Assembly: GCF_001570885.1 (NCBI RefSeq)
Contig: NZ_BCSN01000001.1
Coordinates: 116,386-180,385 of the forward strand
Length of the DNA stretch: 64,000 nucleotides
DNA from: Micrococcus lylae NBRC 15355
GTDB lineage: Bacteria > Actinomycetota > Actinomycetes > Actinomycetales > Micrococcaceae
Direction: 5' to 3'
The stretch's first letter is position 1, and each line of letters starts with the position of its first letter. Shown in pieces: positions 52,252 through 63,450 of the stretch. Below the pieces are notes generated by a model, which saw nothing but the letters and a program-made list of their open reading frames with translations, did no database searches and had not been told where the DNA came from. The position numbers and the translations under genes were made by a program.

Positions 52252-53739
52252 TCAGGACCGGCCTGCAACGTCCTGCTGCTGACTTGCAGTGTAGTAGGTG
52301 GCCCCGTAGTACTGGTAGGCGCTCGCGGCGGTGCCCGACGCTGGGACGCGGTTGAGCACCGCGCCGAGAACCTCTCCATCGATTTTGCGGATGCTTGAGA
52401 CGGCCTTGCTGAACTCGTCGTACGTGGTGCGACCGGCGCTGACGACCAGGAGGCATCCGTCGAATCGGCGGGCAAGGATGGCCGCGTCCGTGACAGGTAG
52501 GAGAGGCGGTGCATCGATGATGACTAGGGCGTCCTCGGCGAGGGCGTTGATGAGGTCGTTGAAACGGTCGGATGCGAGGATCTCAGATGGGTTCGGCGGA
52601 ATGGGGCCCGACGCGAGCACTTGAAGCGACGGTCGATTCCCCACCGTCTGGAGCGCGTCAGCCAGTTCGACGCGTCCCAGGACTACGTCTGTGAGACCCA
52701 CGGTAGAGATCAAGCCGAAGTTCTCTGCGACGACGGGGCGACGGAGGTCGCCGTCCACGAGGACAACCCGCTGGCCGGACTCGGCGACGGTGACGGCCAG
52801 GTTGGCCGCCACCGTGGACTTCCCTTCACCCGGGTGCGCCGAGGTGACCGTGACGATGCTCACGGCTTCGTCCGGACGGAGAAACTGCAGGTTGGTTCGC
52901 AGCTCTTTGAACGACTCGGTGAGCCGGAAGCTATCTTGATGCTGTTTCGGCGACGTCTCACCGTCGACACGGCCAGCCAGGTTAATGACGTCGCCGCCAT
53001 CGCGGCGGCGTCGGTTTCTCGCGGAACGGGTGGACTCCGGAACCGTGCCGAGGATGGTCAGGCCGAACCGGCTCTCCAGAGCAGCCGCAGATCGGATCTT
53101 GTTGTCCAGCACATGCCGGACGACGGCGACGCCGAGTCCCGCGAGCAACCCCAAGGCGCCGCCGATGGAGAGGGCGAGTGGCAAATTGGGACTGGAGGGG
53201 GCGGAAGGGAGGGAGGCGTCGGAGAGCGTTTCGAGCGAGATGATGGACTGGCCTGCGATGCCCCCGGCCTCTACCTCGGTCGCCTGTGCCTCAAGTGCCC
53301 CTAGCCATGCGGAGGCCAGCTGCTGGGCACGTTCCGGTGAGGAATCCTCTGCACGGACGACGATTTGGGCGCTGCCGCTCGTGGAGGCCACCTCGACATT
53401 CCTCAGCGCCTCACCGGAACTCAGGTCGAAAGGGAGTTCCTCCACCGCCTTGTCCGAAACGGCGCGGGACTCTCCCAGCAGCGCGTATTGCTGGGCCTTT
53501 GATTTGGCCAGGTTGTCCGCTGTGAGGGCGACACCGAGGCTCTCACTGTTGCCCACCACCACCAGCGCGTTAGCTGTAGAGGCGTACCGAGGGTTCTGCG
53601 TCAGGACCCAGAGTCCGGCCAGCAGGACGCCGATGAGCGGCGCAGCAACGAGGATCATCCAGTGCCTCTGGAGCATTGACATGGCCTTGGAGAGGCTCAT
53701 GACGGGGGGCGCTGGTGCCATGGGCGATTCTGTGGTCAC
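52252..53739 (-). CDS. Wzz/BY-kinase: chain-length regulator fused to tyrosine autokinase
   Basis: 495 aa. Wzz-type N-terminal half with two membrane segments (about 27-46 and 187-207) and an extracytoplasmic region; cytoplasmic BY-kinase with Walker A SAHPGEGKST (300-309), Walker A' VVLVDGDLRRP (325-335), Walker B LVIIDAPP (405-412) and a C-terminal Tyr cluster (Y475, Y477, Y478, Y482, Y483) for autophosphorylation. Controls polymer length and export with the Wzx/Wzy proteins. GGACCCCC before the start is a poor ribosome site. TACACT (53846-53841, minus) is a candidate -10 in the 154-nt leader. Confidence 0.92.
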   Translation of the reverse strand: MTTESPMAPAPPVMSLSKAMSMLQRHWMILVAAPLIGVLLAGLWVLTQNPRYASTANALVVVGNSESLGVALTADNLAKSKAQQYALLGESRAVSDKAVEELPFDLSSGEALRNVEVASTSGSAQIVVRAEDSSPERAQQLASAWLGALEAQATEVEAGGIAGQSIISLETLSDASLPSAPSSPNLPLALSIGGALGLLAGLGVAVVRHVLDNKIRSAAALESRFGLTILGTVPESTRSARNRRRRDGGDVINLAGRVDGETSPKQHQDSFRLTESFKELRTNLQFLRPDEAVSIVTVTSAHPGEGKSTVAANLAVTVAESGQRVVLVDGDLRRPVVAENFGLISTVGLTDVVLGRVELADALQTVGNRPSLQVLASGPIPPNPSEILASDRFNDLINALAEDALVIIDAPPLLPVTDAAILARRFDGCLLVVSAGRTTYDEFSKAVSSIRKIDGEVLGAVLNRVPASGTAASAYQYYGATYYTASQQQDVAGRS

Positions 53740-53840
53740 AGGGGGTCCTTCGAAGCGGAGACGAAATGGTCGAACTGTGGGCTGGGCATGGCCAGGAACA
53801 TGGCATGCCCTCTACGTGCATCGAGAATTCGTTCGTCCTT

Positions 53841-53846
53841 AGTGTA
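53841..53846 (-). promoter_or_regulatory. Candidate -10 of the BY-kinase/nucleotidyltransferase unit
   Basis: TACACT on the minus strand, about 100 nt before the BY-kinase ATG. The 154-nt gap is the only non-coding stretch between the acc genes and the cluster on this strand. Confidence 0.35.
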
Positions 53847-53893
53847 GGTGACGCTGAGCAGGTCAGTGCCGTTGACGTCGTCTCACTGGAGAT

Positions 53894-54181
53894 TCACTCG
53901 ATCAAACCTAGTCGTCTCAAAGCGCAGACCTGGGCGAGGACTTGCCGGGTGGACGGCGCATCGGCAAATGATCCTGCCGCGGCCAGACGCTCGCGGATCT
54001 CACGGGCCGTCGTCGTGCCGAGCGCCTCCCGCCAAACGCTGAGGCTGGGCTCGTGCAACCGATATGCGGATGAGGGATCAGGGGCTACATAGACCTCATC
54101 GGGGGACACCTCTACCCACGGGACTCGGACGGCGCGGATGCAGGTGTCCGGAGTCAGCGGACGATGCTGGTTTCCGGTCAC
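53894..54181 (-). CDS. PqqD-like small protein of the HPr-rel-A polysaccharide type
   Basis: 95 aa. VRVPWVEVSPDEVYVAPDP followed by AYRLHEPSLSVWREAL and a helical segment ending CALRRLGLIE match the PqqD winged-helix pattern; no other domain. PqqD proteins bind peptides or partner proteins in RiPP and polysaccharide-associated systems. GTG at 54181 overlaps the accE stop by 4 bp, so it is translationally coupled to the acyl-CoA carboxylase genes rather than to the BY-kinase, which starts 154 nt further on. Partner HprK-like kinase is at 19211. Confidence 0.65.
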   Translation of the reverse strand: MTGNQHRPLTPDTCIRAVRVPWVEVSPDEVYVAPDPSSAYRLHEPSLSVWREALGTTTAREIRERLAAAGSFADAPSTRQVLAQVCALRRLGLIE

Positions 54182-54477
54182 TGCGGCCCCTCGCCCCGCC
54201 GCCACTGGCCGGAACCGGGCCGGGCCCACAGCCCGAGCCGCTGGCGGCGGTCCAGGGTGCGGTCCACGCCGCGCGGGCCGGAGGGGCGGTGCTGCTCGCG
54301 GCCCCCGCGCTCGCTCTCCACCGGGGGAGCGCCGGCCTGCAGCTGGTGGATGACGGCGGTCAGCGCGGCCATCTCCTCCGGCTCCAGGTGGGCGCCGGAG
54401 ATCTGCACGGCCTCCTGCGTCTCCTCGGCGGCGGTGGTGTCCGCGTCGAAGCGCTCCGGGTTCTGCTCGGTGCTCAC
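54178..54477 (-). CDS. accE: Acyl-CoA carboxylase epsilon subunit
   Basis: 99 aa. Disordered acidic start, then [20 protein letters not shown] and a C-terminal [18 protein letters not shown]; the EEMAALTAV helix and the terminal W/RPG pattern are typical of AccE, which stabilises the AccA-AccD holoenzyme. GTG start overlaps the accD stop by 4 bp (54474-54477), and the stop overlaps the PqqD-like gene by 4 bp. Confidence 0.85.
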   Translation of the reverse strand: MSTEQNPERFDADTTAAEETQEAVQISGAHLEPEEMAALTAVIHQLQAGAPPVESERGGREQHRPSGPRGVDRTLDRRQRLGLWARPGSGQWRRGEGPQ

Positions 54478-56060
54478 AGCGGCATGTTCCCGTGCTTCTT
54501 GGCGGGCCGGGCTTCGCGCTTGTGCAGGGTGGCCCGCAGCGCCTTGAGCAGGTTCACGCGGGTGTGGGACGGCGGGATGACGGCGTCCACGTAGCCGAGC
54601 TCGGCGGCCTGGTAGGGATTGAGCAGCTCGGCCTCGTAGTCCTGCACCAGCTGGGCGCGCGTGGCCTCCACGTCCTCGCCGGCCTCGGCCGCGGCGGCCA
54701 GGTCCCTGCGGTAGAGGATGTTGACGGCGCCCTGCGGTCCCATCACGCCGATCTGCGCGGACGGCCACGCCAGGTTCAGGTCCGCGCCGAGCTTCTTGGA
54801 GCCCATCACGATGTACGCGCCGCCGAAGGCCTTGCGGGTGATCACGGTCAGCTTCGGCACGGTGGCCTCGGCGTAGGCGAAGATCAGCTTCGCGCCGCGG
54901 CGGATGATGCCGTTGAACTCCTGGTCCGTGCCGGGCAGGAAGCCGGGGACGTCCACGAAGGTGAGGATGGGGATGTTGAAGGCGTCGCAGAACCGGACGA
55001 AGCGGGCGGCCTTCTCCGAGGCGGCGATGTCCAGGGTGCCGGCGAACTGCATCGGCTGGTTGGCCACCACGCCCACGGACATGCCGTCCATGCGCGCCAG
55101 ACCGGTGATCACGTTCGGCGCGTAGAGCTCCTGCAGCTGCAGGATGTGGCCGTCGTCCACCACGGAGCCGATCACGTCCAGCATGTCGTACGGCTGGTTG
55201 GCCGAGTCCGGGACGAGGGTGTCCAGCTCCTCGTCCTCCTCGGTGACCTCCAGGTCCGCCGGGGCCGGGAAGACGGGGGCCTCGGCGAGGTTGTTCGACG
55301 GCAGGAACTCGAGCAGCTCCTGCACGTAGGAGATGGCGTCCTCCTCGGACTCGGCCATGTAGTGGGCGGTGCCGGAGGTGGTGGAGTGCGAGTGCGCGCC
55401 GCCGAGGGTCTCCATGTCCACGTCCTCGCCGGTGACGGTCTTGATGACGTCCGGGCCGGTGATGAACATGTGGGAGGTCTTGTCCACCATGACCACCACG
55501 TCCGTCAGGGCGGGGGAGTAGGCGGCGCCGCCGGCGGAGGGGCCCATGATCAGGGAGATCTGCGGGACCACGCCGGAGGCGAGCACGTTGGCGCGGAAGA
55601 TGTCCGCGAACTGGGCCAGGGACGCCGCGCCCTCCTGGATGCGGGCGCCGCCGCCGTCCAGGATGCCGACCACGGGGCAGCCGTTGCGGGCGGCGAACTG
55701 CTGGACCTTCACGATCTTCTGGCCGTTGCGCTCGGACAGCGAGCCGCCGAACACGGTGAAGTCCTGCGAGTACACGGCCACCTGGCGGCCGTCCACGGTG
55801 CCGAAGCCTGCCACCACGCCGTCGCCGGCCGGATGCTTGGCGTCCATGCCGAACGCGGTGGTGCGGTGCACGGCCAGGGCGTCGAGCTCCACGAACGAGC
55901 CCTCGTCCAGGAGCATCTCGATGCGCTCGCGGGCGGTGCCCTTGCCGCGGGAGTGCTGGCGCTCGACGGCGGCCTCCCCGCTGGGGGCCTGCGTCTTCTC
56001 GAGGCGCTGATGCAGGTCCTCGAGGCGGCCGGCCGTGGTGGTCAGGTCCGGTGAGGTCAC
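54474..56060 (-). CDS. accD: Acyl-CoA carboxylase beta subunit (carboxyltransferase)
   Basis: 528 aa, AccD5/PccB type. [19 protein letters not shown] at the N-terminus, [14 protein letters not shown] and [13 protein letters not shown] oxyanion loops, and [20 protein letters not shown] in the C-terminal crotonase-like half. Transfers carboxyl from carboxybiotin to acetyl/propionyl-CoA. GTG at 56060 has AAGGAGAG 6 nt upstream. Divergent from birA; -10 TAGACT at 56173-56168 (minus) with a 17-bp inverted repeat just upstream. Confidence 0.94.
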   Translation of the reverse strand: MTSPDLTTTAGRLEDLHQRLEKTQAPSGEAAVERQHSRGKGTARERIEMLLDEGSFVELDALAVHRTTAFGMDAKHPAGDGVVAGFGTVDGRQVAVYSQDFTVFGGSLSERNGQKIVKVQQFAARNGCPVVGILDGGGARIQEGAASLAQFADIFRANVLASGVVPQISLIMGPSAGGAAYSPALTDVVVMVDKTSHMFITGPDVIKTVTGEDVDMETLGGAHSHSTTSGTAHYMAESEEDAISYVQELLEFLPSNNLAEAPVFPAPADLEVTEEDEELDTLVPDSANQPYDMLDVIGSVVDDGHILQLQELYAPNVITGLARMDGMSVGVVANQPMQFAGTLDIAASEKAARFVRFCDAFNIPILTFVDVPGFLPGTDQEFNGIIRRGAKLIFAYAEATVPKLTVITRKAFGGAYIVMGSKKLGADLNLAWPSAQIGVMGPQGAVNILYRRDLAAAAEAGEDVEATRAQLVQDYEAELLNPYQAAELGYVDAVIPPSHTRVNLLKALRATLHKREARPAKKHGNMPL

Positions 56061-56167
56061 GGATGCTCTCCTTGCGACGGTGCGTTCTCGTGCGTCCTGC
56101 GGCGGATTGCAGGGTTCGGACAATCCCTCCTGGTCCAGAAGGCTGGCCGGAACTGCCGCAATTCGCC

Positions 56168-56173
56168 AGTCTA
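56168..56173 (-). promoter_or_regulatory. Candidate -10 of accD
   Basis: TAGACT on the minus strand in the accD/birA spacer, giving a leader of about 105 nt. Confidence 0.45.
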
Positions 56174-56197
56174 GGCATGCGCCGCGTCGTCGTCGGC

Positions 56198-56214
56198 TTG
56201 GAGGAAACCTCCAA
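56198..56214. promoter_or_regulatory. 17-bp perfect inverted repeat in the accD/birA divergent region
   Basis: TTGGAGG-AAA-CCTCCAA, 7-bp arms around three bases, about 25 nt upstream of the accD -10 and 44 nt upstream of the birA -10. Placed as an operator for a lipid or biotin regulator; no known consensus matched. Confidence 0.45.
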
Positions 56215-56257
56215 AACACCGGCCGGACTCTGCAGGAGCCGTGCAGGGCACTGCGGT

Positions 56258-56263
56258 ATAGGT
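56258..56263 (+). promoter_or_regulatory. -10 element for leaderless birA
   Basis: ATAGGT with 7 nt to the ATG at 56271; the overlapping TATAGG reading would leave 8 nt. Confidence 0.5.
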
Positions 56264-56270
56264 AGAGGTC

Positions 56271-57080
56271 ATGACCGAGATGATCTGGCTCGAGACCGTG
56301 GACTCCACGCAGGACGAGCTGCTGCGCAGGCTCGCCCCCGGCGGCCCCGGGCTTCCCGACGGCGGCGCCCTCGCCTCCGCGGACCAGCGCGCCGGCCGTG
56401 GGCGTCAGGGGCGTACGTGGACGACTCCGCCCGGCACGGCCCTCGCCTTGACCGTCCACCTGACCCCGGCGGCCTGGCGGCCGCCGGTCGGCGTGCAGCA
56501 CTACTCCTGGCTCTCGCTCGTGGTGGCCTCTGCGGTGGTGGACGTCGTCCGGGAGCTCGGTGTCCCGGCCCACCTGAAGTGGCCCAACGACGTGCTGGTG
56601 GCGGACGGCCGGAAGCTGTGCGGCGTGCTCGCCGCGGTCACCCCCGGCGGGGGCGTGGCCGTCGGCATGGGCGTGAACGTGGACCACCGCGCCGGCGTCC
56701 CCGTGGAGACCGCCACCGCACTCTCGGACTGGATGCCTGCCGAGGAGCTTCCCACCCCCCGGGACCTGGCCGCCCGCATCCACGCGGCGGTCCTGGACCG
56801 GGTCCGCGGCTGGGCCGCCGCCCTGCCCGCCGACGGCGGGGTGGTGGACGGCACGCACGGGTGCGTGGCCGGCGTCGTGGACCATCTGTCCACGCTGGGA
56901 CGGCAGGTGCGGGCCGAGCTGCCCGGTGGAGAGGTGCTCGAGGGGGAGGCCGTCGGACTCGGCCCCGGCGGGACCCTGCGTGTGGCATTCGCCACGGGGG
57001 GCCATGAGAAGATGGCGGTGCGTGAGATCAGCGCAGGGGACGTGGTCCACCTGCGCGGAGACGTCCGCCGTGCGCACTGA
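56271..57080 (+). CDS. birA: Biotin-[acetyl-CoA-carboxylase] ligase
   Basis: 269 aa. No N-terminal DNA-binding domain, so a monofunctional ligase. Biotin/ATP site [14 protein letters not shown] (about 44-58), [18 protein letters not shown] and [11 protein letters not shown]. Biotinylates the carrier domain of the carboxylase encoded at 37537. Start assigned by the leaderless -10 spacing. Divergent from accD, the standard actinobacterial layout. Confidence 0.94.
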   Translation: MTEMIWLETVDSTQDELLRRLAPGGPGLPDGGALASADQRAGRGRQGRTWTTPPGTALALTVHLTPAAWRPPVGVQHYSWLSLVVASAVVDVVRELGVPAHLKWPNDVLVADGRKLCGVLAAVTPGGGVAVGMGVNVDHRAGVPVETATALSDWMPAEELPTPRDLAARIHAAVLDRVRGWAAALPADGGVVDGTHGCVAGVVDHLSTLGRQVRAELPGGEVLEGEAVGLGPGGTLRVAFATGGHEKMAVREISAGDVVHLRGDVRRAH

Positions 57081-57127
57081 CCGCCGCCTGGCGGCGTGCC
57101 CGCCCGCGCAGACATGAAGGAGGGGCG

Positions 57128-57685
57128 ATGCGACTCGAGGAGAACGAGCACGTCGTGATCCGCACGCGCGCCCACCCGCGCCAGCTGCTCGGCGCCGGCG
57201 CCGTCCTGGTCCTCACCGCCGCCGCCCTGGCCTTCGTGGTGGGCTGGCTGGAACGGCCGGACCTTGCCGCGCCGTTGGCGCAGTACGTGACGCCGCTGCG
57301 TGCGGCCGCCATGGTGATCGCCGCCCTCGTGGTGCTGCTGGGGACTGTCCGCCCGCTGTGGCGGTGGGCCACTCGCACCGTGGTGCTCACCTCGGACCGC
57401 CTGGTGCAGTCCGGCCCCCTCGGAGGCGGGGAGCGGTCCATGCCGCTGCTGAGCATCGCCGCCGTGGAGCAGCGCCGCCGCGGCTCCGGCGCCGGGGACC
57501 TGCACGTCACCTTCCAGGATGCCTTCCAGCAGGTCTACTGGCGCCTGACGAACGTCCCGGAGATCGAGCGCTTCGAGGCCGCCATGGCGGACGAGACCGT
57601 CTCTGCCCGCCGCCGGAGCGAGCGCGCCTGGGCCGCCGTCCCGCGCCACGCCGCCGGAACGCACACCGGAAGGTGGGGCCGGTGA
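57128..57685 (+). CDS. Bacterial PH domain-containing membrane protein
   Basis: 185 aa. Two hydrophobic segments (about 22-42 and 62-80) followed by a bacterial Pleckstrin-homology-like (DUF304) domain with [15 protein letters not shown]. Function unknown. AAGGAGGGG Shine-Dalgarno. Its TGA overlaps the GTG of the cyclase gene by 4 bp, and it follows birA, so a birA-PH-cyclase-phosphatase transcript is possible. Confidence 0.82.
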   Translation: MRLEENEHVVIRTRAHPRQLLGAGAVLVLTAAALAFVVGWLERPDLAAPLAQYVTPLRAAAMVIAALVVLLGTVRPLWRWATRTVVLTSDRLVQSGPLGGGERSMPLLSIAAVEQRRRGSGAGDLHVTFQDAFQQVYWRLTNVPEIERFEAAMADETVSARRRSERAWAAVPRHAAGTHTGRWGR

Positions 57686-58767
57686 CCGACCACATGCCGC
57701 GCGACCGCGACGCGCTCCCGCAGAACCCCGGCTGGACCACCGCCATGCGGACCCTGGACGCCGGGCTCGTGGTGGGCCCGCGCAGGTACACCCGCGAGGA
57801 GGCCGCCGAGCGGCTCGGCATACCCGCCGAGTCCGCCCGCCCCATCTGGCAGTCCCTCGGCTTCTCCCACGTGCCCGAGGGCGAGAAGGTCTTCACCGCC
57901 GCGGACCTCGAGTCCTTCGAGGTCATCCTGTCCCTCGTCCGCCGCGGCGTGCTCACCGAGGCCACCGCAGGCTCCCTGGCCCGCTCGATCGGCCAGATGA
58001 CGGACCGCATGGTGGTGTGGCAGATCGAGGCCCTCGTGGAGGACCGCGTGGCCTCCGGGATGTCCGACCCGGAGGCCCGCCGCGAGGTGGTGGACATGCT
58101 CCCGGAGCTCATCACCCCGCTGGAGAAGGTCATGCAGACCGTCTACCGGCGCCAGCTGAACAACGCCGTCCAGCGCCTCACGGTCAACGTGGAAGCCGGG
58201 CTGGCCGCCTCCGAGCGGGGCCGAGACGGCTCCGAGGACGACGCCCCGCTCCCGCTGGCCCGCGCCGTCGGCTTCGCGGACATGGTCTCCTACACCTCCA
58301 TGTCCCGGACCATGGACGAGCGGACCCTGGCCCGCATGGTCCAGCGCTTCGAGGCCAGGGCCGCGGACATCATCACGGCCGAGGGCGGCTGGCTGGTCAA
58401 GACCATCGGAGACGAGGTCCTCTTCAACGCCGAGACCCCCGAGGTCGGCGCAAGGATCGCCCTGCACCTGGCCCGCGCCATGTCCGAGGACCCGGTGCTG
58501 CCGGCGGCCCGCGTGGCCCTCACCTGGGGACGCGTGCTCTCCCGCCTCGGAGACATCTACGGCCCCACCGTCAACCTGGCCGCACGGCTGACGGTGCTGG
58601 CCGATCCGGGCACCGTCCTGGTGGACTCTCTCACCGCCGCCGCCCTGGCCCGGGACGACCGCTTCGTCCTGGTCCCGCAGCCGCCGCAGATCGTGCGCGG
58701 CTTCGGGGAGATCCGACCCTCCATGCTGCTGGCCGCGTCCGCCGACGGCCTCGACTTCGACCGATGA
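57682..58767 (+). CDS. Class III adenylate/guanylate cyclase
   Basis: 361 aa. N-terminal 170 residues are helical with a MerR/pH-sensor-like arrangement (EEAAERLGIPAESARPIWQ, then GEKVFTAADLESFEVILSLV), as in mycobacterial auto-inhibited cyclases. C-terminal cyclase domain has metal Asp in VGFADMVSYTS, KTIGDEVLF with the base-contact Lys and second Asp, and GPTVNLAARL with the transition-state Asn/Arg, so it should be active. Coupled to the PH-domain gene; the PP2C phosphatase gene starts 6 nt after its stop. Confidence 0.9.
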   Translation: MTDHMPRDRDALPQNPGWTTAMRTLDAGLVVGPRRYTREEAAERLGIPAESARPIWQSLGFSHVPEGEKVFTAADLESFEVILSLVRRGVLTEATAGSLARSIGQMTDRMVVWQIEALVEDRVASGMSDPEARREVVDMLPELITPLEKVMQTVYRRQLNNAVQRLTVNVEAGLAASERGRDGSEDDAPLPLARAVGFADMVSYTSMSRTMDERTLARMVQRFEARAADIITAEGGWLVKTIGDEVLFNAETPEVGARIALHLARAMSEDPVLPAARVALTWGRVLSRLGDIYGPTVNLAARLTVLADPGTVLVDSLTAAALARDDRFVLVPQPPQIVRGFGEIRPSMLLAASADGLDFDR

Positions 58768-58773
58768 GGATGC

Positions 58774-59574
58774 ATGACCGACTCCACTGACCAGACGTCC
58801 CCACAGCATCCGCTGGTGGCCGCCCGCACGGACGTCGGCGCCGTCCGCGAGCTCAACGAAGACTCCTACACCGTCCTCACCGACCCCGTGTTCCTGGCCG
58901 CCGTCGCAGACGGCATGGGCGGCCATGCCGCCGGCGAGGTGGCCTCCGCCGCCGCCGTGCGTGCCCTCGACGACGGCCTCGCACGCCTGGCCGAGGTCGA
59001 GGGCGGCCCGTCCCTCGAGGGTCTCGGCGAGCTCGTGCACGCCGCCCACCAGGCGGTGCTCGAGCAGGGCCCGGACGGCTCCGGCACCACCCTCACCCTG
59101 CTGGCCGCTCTCGACCCCGCGGAGGGGCGCTGGGCCGTGGCCAACGTCGGCGACTCCCGCGTCTACCGCCGCCCGGCGGGCTCCCCGGTGCTGCAGCAGC
59201 TCACGGTGGACCACTCCGCCGTGCAGATGCTCGTGGACGCCGGCGAGCTCACACCGGATGAGGCCCGCGTGCACCCGCGCCGCAACGTCATCACCCGCGC
59301 CCTCGGCACCACCGAGCAGCTCGTCGTGGACGTGGGCGAGGTCCACGCCGTGCCCGGAGACCGCTTCCTGCTCTGCTCGGACGGCCTGACCGGCGAGCTG
59401 CTGGACGAGGAGATCCTCGCCCTGCTCGAGGACAACACGGACCCACAGTCCGCCGTGGACGCCCTCGTCCAGGCCGCCCTCTGGCGCGGCGGCCGGGACA
59501 ACGTCACCGTGGTGCTCGTGCAGATCCCCGAGGACGCCGAGGCCGCCGCAGAGGCGGAGCCGACCGCCGACTGA
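58774..59574 (+). CDS. PP2C family serine/threonine phosphatase
   Basis: 266 aa. RTDVGAVRELNEDSY, AVADGMGGHAAGEVAS, GSGTTLTLL, VANVGDSRVY, LCSDGLTGEL and GGRDNVTVVLV give all PP2C metal motifs. No membrane segment, so soluble; dephosphorylates Ser/Thr-kinase targets. No kinase gene is adjacent. Located between the cyclase and ligA. Confidence 0.93.
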   Translation: MTDSTDQTSPQHPLVAARTDVGAVRELNEDSYTVLTDPVFLAAVADGMGGHAAGEVASAAAVRALDDGLARLAEVEGGPSLEGLGELVHAAHQAVLEQGPDGSGTTLTLLAALDPAEGRWAVANVGDSRVYRRPAGSPVLQQLTVDHSAVQMLVDAGELTPDEARVHPRRNVITRALGTTEQLVVDVGEVHAVPGDRFLLCSDGLTGELLDEEILALLEDNTDPQSAVDALVQAALWRGGRDNVTVVLVQIPEDAEAAAEAEPTAD

Positions 59575-59612
59575 GCAGGGCGCCGCCGGCGGTGTCCGCC
59601 CCGCCCGTTCAC

Positions 59613-62952
<3,340 letters not shown>

Positions 62953-62956
<4 letters not shown>

Positions 62957-63450
62957 GGAGACTGTTCGGACAGCCCTGGTACTACCCAGTGGTCTTCGTC
63001 TGCTTCGGCCTGGCCTTCGCGGGCTGGGGCGCGATCGACGGCAACATCTGGCTCGTGATCCCCGGACTGCTGATCGCCGCCTTCGGCGTCTGGTACTGGC
63101 CGGCCATGAAGGTCTCCTCCCGCCCGGCCTCCGGCGTCGAGGAACATGTGGCGAACGGGGGAGTGGTGCTCTACTGGCGCCCCGGTTGCCAGTTCTGCCT
63201 CAAGCTCATCCGGAGCCTGAGCGCACAGGAGCGGGACACCGCCTACTGGGTCAACGTCTGGACCGACGAGCAGGGCCGCGCCCAGCTCTGGGAGGCCCAC
63301 GAACGCCGCACGGGCGTGCTCGAGGGCCGGCCGGACGAGACCGTCCCCACCGCCGTCAGCCGCCGCCAGGCGGTGGTGGTCACCGGTGAGAAGAACATCG
63401 CACGCCTGCGCCAGATGCTGCAGGCGGCCGCACGGAGGAGGGGCGCATGA
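62953..63450 (+). CDS. Membrane-anchored glutaredoxin-like protein
   Basis: 165 aa. Two hydrophobic segments (about 9-27 and 32-49) followed by a glutaredoxin-like domain with YWRPGCQFCLKL (CxxC about residues 79-82) and a TVPTAVS-type cis-Pro region. The thiol domain is probably cytoplasmic by positive-inside reasoning, but this is inference. Starts on an ATGA overlap with the IMPase gene and ends on an ATGA overlap with the GNAT gene. Confidence 0.8.

Noticed and set aside
41951..54181. Integrative element carrying the polysaccharide cluster
   Set aside because: No transposase, integrase, terminal repeats or att-like duplication seen at either edge.
54182..54229. N-terminal extension of the PqqD-like protein to an ATG at 54229
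   Set aside because: The extra stretch lies within accE coding sequence and carries no PqqD features; the GTG with 4-bp overlap is the natural start.
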